From Aggregatilineales bacterium (GTDB lineage: Bacteria; Chloroflexota; Anaerolineae; Aggregatilineales; Phototrophicaceae): 64,000 nt of DNA. The notes under the pieces are model-generated. The model did not search any database. It was not told the origin of the DNA and was given only the letters and a program-made list of their open reading frames with translations. The stretch covers positions 93,216 to 157,215 of the forward strand of contig JAUQWZ010000046.1 in the NCBI GenBank assembly GCA_030834905.1. The letters run 5' to 3'. Both the position numbers and the translations under genes were made by a program. Shown here one piece after another: positions 62,165-64,000 of the stretch. Position 1 is the first letter of the stretch; each line of letters opens with the position of its first letter.

Positions 62165-62530
62165 TCAATATGATTCGGTGGCTGTTTGACCCTTCACAAT
62201 CTGCCCTACCCTCGTCCAGTGGATGCCTAGCACCAGAATCGCCAGCAGATCATCAATCACTTTGGCAACCGGGAGCGTATCCCGGACGAAGATCACACCT
62301 GCCAGCGGCAGACCCTAGGCAATCCGTTCGTTGGCGTATTTGGTCATGGTATCCAGATCATGAGTGAGCAGAATGCGCCCTGCTTTTGCAGCCCATTCCA
62401 GCACAGCCGGATCATCCGCACCAGACAGTTCGGTGTCTTGGACGCGAATCATATCGACATCAGGTTGCCGAGCACGCAGTCCCCGCACTATCTTTCTGTT
62501 GAAGTTCTCATCGAGCAAAAAGCGAATCAT
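62165..62530 (-). pseudogene. DUF5615 (PIN-like) gene broken by an amber stop
   Basis: The ATG at 62530 begins MIRFLLDENFNRKIVRGL, then TELSGADDPAVLEWAAKAGRILLTHD, as in DUF5615 PIN-like proteins. The frame hits TAG at 62315-62317, just where the intact copy at 63076 has Gln in VEQGLPMAGVI. Beyond it the frame is still open for 49 codons (GLPLAGVIFVRDTLP and on), ending with LGIHWTRVGQIVKG, the end of another gene, before TGA at 62165. So a C-to-T change (CAG to TAG) is the likely cause, followed by a junction to an unrelated tail. A candidate antitoxin remnant lies upstream, overlapping ATGA with this ATG. Confidence 0.8.
62190..62227. repeat. 38-base repeat (copy 2), inside the DUF5615 pseudogene tail
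   Basis: Identical to 57419-57456. It forms the LGIHWTRVGQIVKG end of the broken DUF5615 reading frame. A third copy is the end of the HTH gene at 63536. Confidence 0.88.
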
Positions 62531-62716
62531 TGGCGATTTCGCTGCTGTTCCTGATAGGCACGCAGACGGGTTCGCAGAGCGCGGGCTTCCGAGGTCAGGT
62601 TCGCTGATGTGATGAGTGTGTTTAGCCCACCACATGCTTCATTCAATCATTTCCGTTTCCATCGCATCTGTTCTCCGTGATACAATCATTTTAACCAAGT
62701 CCGTACTGGTAGAGAA

Positions 62717-63076
62717 ATGGTTTACAGGATGATCTCTAGCCCGCCAACAATGACCGTCCCATTACAAACGGACGAACACGGCGCGATTCGTGTCAGCGGC
62801 ACGCGGGTCACGCTGGATGTTATCATTACTCGCTTCAAGGAGGGGGCTACCCCTGTCGAAATCCACGAGAGCTTCGACGTGCTGCCGATTAACGACATTT
62901 ACGCCGTCATAGCCTATTATCTGGCGCACCGCAACGAACTCGACGCTTATATCCAGCGCCGCGAAGAAGAAGGCGAACGCCTGCGCCAGGAATGGGAGGC
63001 GAAGTATCCACCCAAAATCACCCGCGCAGAACTGGAACGTCGGATGGCAGCTCGCAAAGAGCATCAAGACGAATAA
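62717..63076 (+). CDS. DUF433 antitoxin-like protein
   Basis: 119 residues. The core from about residue 20 (AIRVSGTRVTLDVIITRFKEGATPVEI, read in pieces) is the DUF433 helix-turn-helix, which here is followed by YYLAHRNELDAYIQRREEEGERL and a charged tail. DUF433 proteins act as antitoxins for DUF5615 or PIN-like toxins. The stop TAA overlaps the toxin ATG by one base (63076), which gives a coupled pair. Start may be 62717, 62729 or 62750; the ribosome site does not decide. Confidence 0.85.
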   Translation: MVYRMISSPPTMTVPLQTDEHGAIRVSGTRVTLDVIITRFKEGATPVEIHESFDVLPINDIYAVIAYYLAHRNELDAYIQRREEEGERLRQEWEAKYPPKITRAELERRMAARKEHQDE

Positions 63077-63426
63077 TGCGCGTAGCAGCCGATGAAAACT
63101 TCGATGGCAGAATTTTGAAGAAACTGCACCTGCTCTTCCCTGATCTGGATTTGTTGCGCGTGCAGGACACCGAAATGTACCAGCAGCCCGATCCGGTTGT
63201 ACTCGAATGGGCAGCACATGAAAACCGCATTATCCTCACACACGATGTACAAACACTGGTCAGTGACGCTTACGCACGAGTCGAGCAGGGGTTGCCAATG
63301 GCGGGCGTGATCCTTGTCCCTGAGACGCTCAGTATCGGCAAAGCTCTTGAGTATCTCGAATTGCTCATCGGCGCGAGCGATCCAGAGGATTTTACCGACC
63401 GCGTGACGTTTATCCCGCTGTCCTAA
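63076..63426 (+). CDS. DUF5615 PIN-like toxin candidate
   Basis: 116 residues of the DUF5615 family, PIN-domain-like, possibly with RNase activity. It starts MRVAADENFDGRIL, with conserved Asp near 6, RVQDTEMYQQPDPVVLEWAA, ILTHDVQTL (Asp near 57) and ARVEQGLPMAGVILV. It overlaps the DUF433 gene by one base, the usual toxin-antitoxin layout. A broken relative is at 62165-62530, so this module seems to have been duplicated and one copy lost. Confidence 0.85.
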   Translation: MRVAADENFDGRILKKLHLLFPDLDLLRVQDTEMYQQPDPVVLEWAAHENRIILTHDVQTLVSDAYARVEQGLPMAGVILVPETLSIGKALEYLELLIGASDPEDFTDRVTFIPLS

Positions 63427-63535
63427 TCCTCCAGTATCCCCAACCGCCTTACCACACATCGAATGCTTTTGATGTCCTTATCACGCAACGCGTTCTGGTT
63501 GGTGCCTCTGCCGTAATGGTCCACCATTCGTATCC

Positions 63536-63718
63536 TTACTTCGCGCCTTTCACAATCTGCCCGACCCTCGTCCAGTGGATGCCCAGCGCTGCACCGATCT
63601 GCCGATAGCTCATACCCTGCTGGCGCAGTTCCAGGACGCGCTTTCGCAGCAAAGACTTGTCGGCGTTCATTTGTTCGCTTAAAGTTGAAGCAGGAATGGG
63701 AAGATCGAAGGGATGCAC
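63536..63718 (-). CDS. Small helix-turn-helix protein
   Basis: 60 residues with a basic helix-turn-helix: RKRVLELRQQGMSYRQIG, AALGIHWTRVGQIVKG (about 28-57). The form resembles the HTH of resolvases and sigma-factor region 4-type regulators. Its last 12-14 codons occur as partial copies at 57419-57456 and 62190-62227. It is probably a DNA-binding protein of a small element; the rest of the element is not seen. The 109 bases between it and the DUF5615 gene contain no gene. Confidence 0.65.
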   Translation of the reverse strand: MHPFDLPIPASTLSEQMNADKSLLRKRVLELRQQGMSYRQIGAALGIHWTRVGQIVKGAK

Positions 63719-64000
63719 ATGCCTAGTTAAGGGAGTACTGCCCCTCGATTTGTATATACGTTTTGTCCATACACCCTGTCAATCGAGTAAGCACATCCAG
63801 ACGCACTACTTGCTCGCCCCAGCAATCCTGTATTTTTACCCATCAACACTGTAATTTTGCTGGTTCTACCGTTTTTGGTGGAAATACTCGACTTGGCAGG
63901 AAGAGGCGACGAGCAGATTTTCCAGCCAATCAGTTCGGTAGCACACGCCGTTCAACTTGTGAAATGGTGAGGTGAAAGGTGAACCAGATTGCAAGCGTGC
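63719..64000. other. 282-base end region, no gene seen
   Basis: No credible reading frame, repeat or RNA in this stretch. It is AT-rich in its first half. It may contain the promoter of the HTH gene at 63718; I can point to no clear -35/-10 pair. Confidence 0.4.

Overview
The window looks like a chromosomal segment of a Chloroflexota bacterium, most likely an Anaerolineae-type lineage. This is an inference from gene style, not from a marker gene: MalT-like LuxR ATPases, paired membrane protein/winged-helix genes, many lipoproteins, TTG starts with good ribosome sites, and small palindromic repeats between genes. Base composition is GC-rich (by eye) apart from two regions, the 23.3-24.6 kb cassette and parts of the glycan locus.

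Layout. 0-9 kb: a CoiA-like gene cut by the window edge, a secreted multidomain adhesin-like protein, plsY, a four-unit array of a 44-bp palindromic repeat, an ARMT1/DUF89-like phosphatase, a cytochrome P450, and a membrane protein with its winged-helix regulator. 9-21 kb: cell-envelope and central metabolism genes, namely a VanW protein, murJ, lipoproteins, a biotin carboxylase with a separate biotin carrier protein, and a succinate dehydrogenase operon whose membrane anchor is a single two-domain (SdhC-SdhD-like) protein.

21.4-33.7 kb: an integrated element next to a tRNA-Ala(CGC) gene. It carries a large serine recombinase whose last codons lie inside the tRNA, an AT-rich two-gene cassette (a predicted PD-(D/E)XK nuclease-like protein plus an unknown partner) bracketed by two copies of the recombinase gene's 5' end, a CI-like repressor facing a strong promoter/operator, a ParM-like actin with a small ParR-like partner, an HU-like protein, a MobC-like protein, a relaxase-like protein, and a primase-helicase. 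A 200-bp run of consecutive hairpins sits just before the mobilisation genes, and iteron-like repeats follow the primase. Together these describe an element able to integrate and, by inference, replicate, segregate and be mobilised like a plasmid.

33.8-55.8 kb: a co-directional glycan locus led by a NusG/RfaH-like antiterminator. It encodes an ABC exporter (Wzm/Wzt type), nonulosonic (sialic-type) acid activation (a NeuA-HAD fusion and a short NeuB), a methyltransferase-like/pyruvyltransferase fusion, several glycosyltransferases, acetyltransferases, a Wzy-like polymerase or ligase, a YdjC-type deacetylase, a PaaK/CapK-like ligase, an initiating phosphoglycosyl transferase and a sugar aminotransferase. 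An IS481-family element has inserted at a CTAG site between two of these genes. A terminator-like hairpin closes the locus.

55.8-64 kb: a VOC protein, a WYL regulator, a DoxX/DUF6220/cytochrome c operon, a large MalT-like LuxR regulator, and a toxin-antitoxin neighbourhood with an intact DUF433/DUF5615 pair beside a stop-codon-broken DUF5615 copy. Fragments of a small helix-turn-helix gene are scattered through this part.
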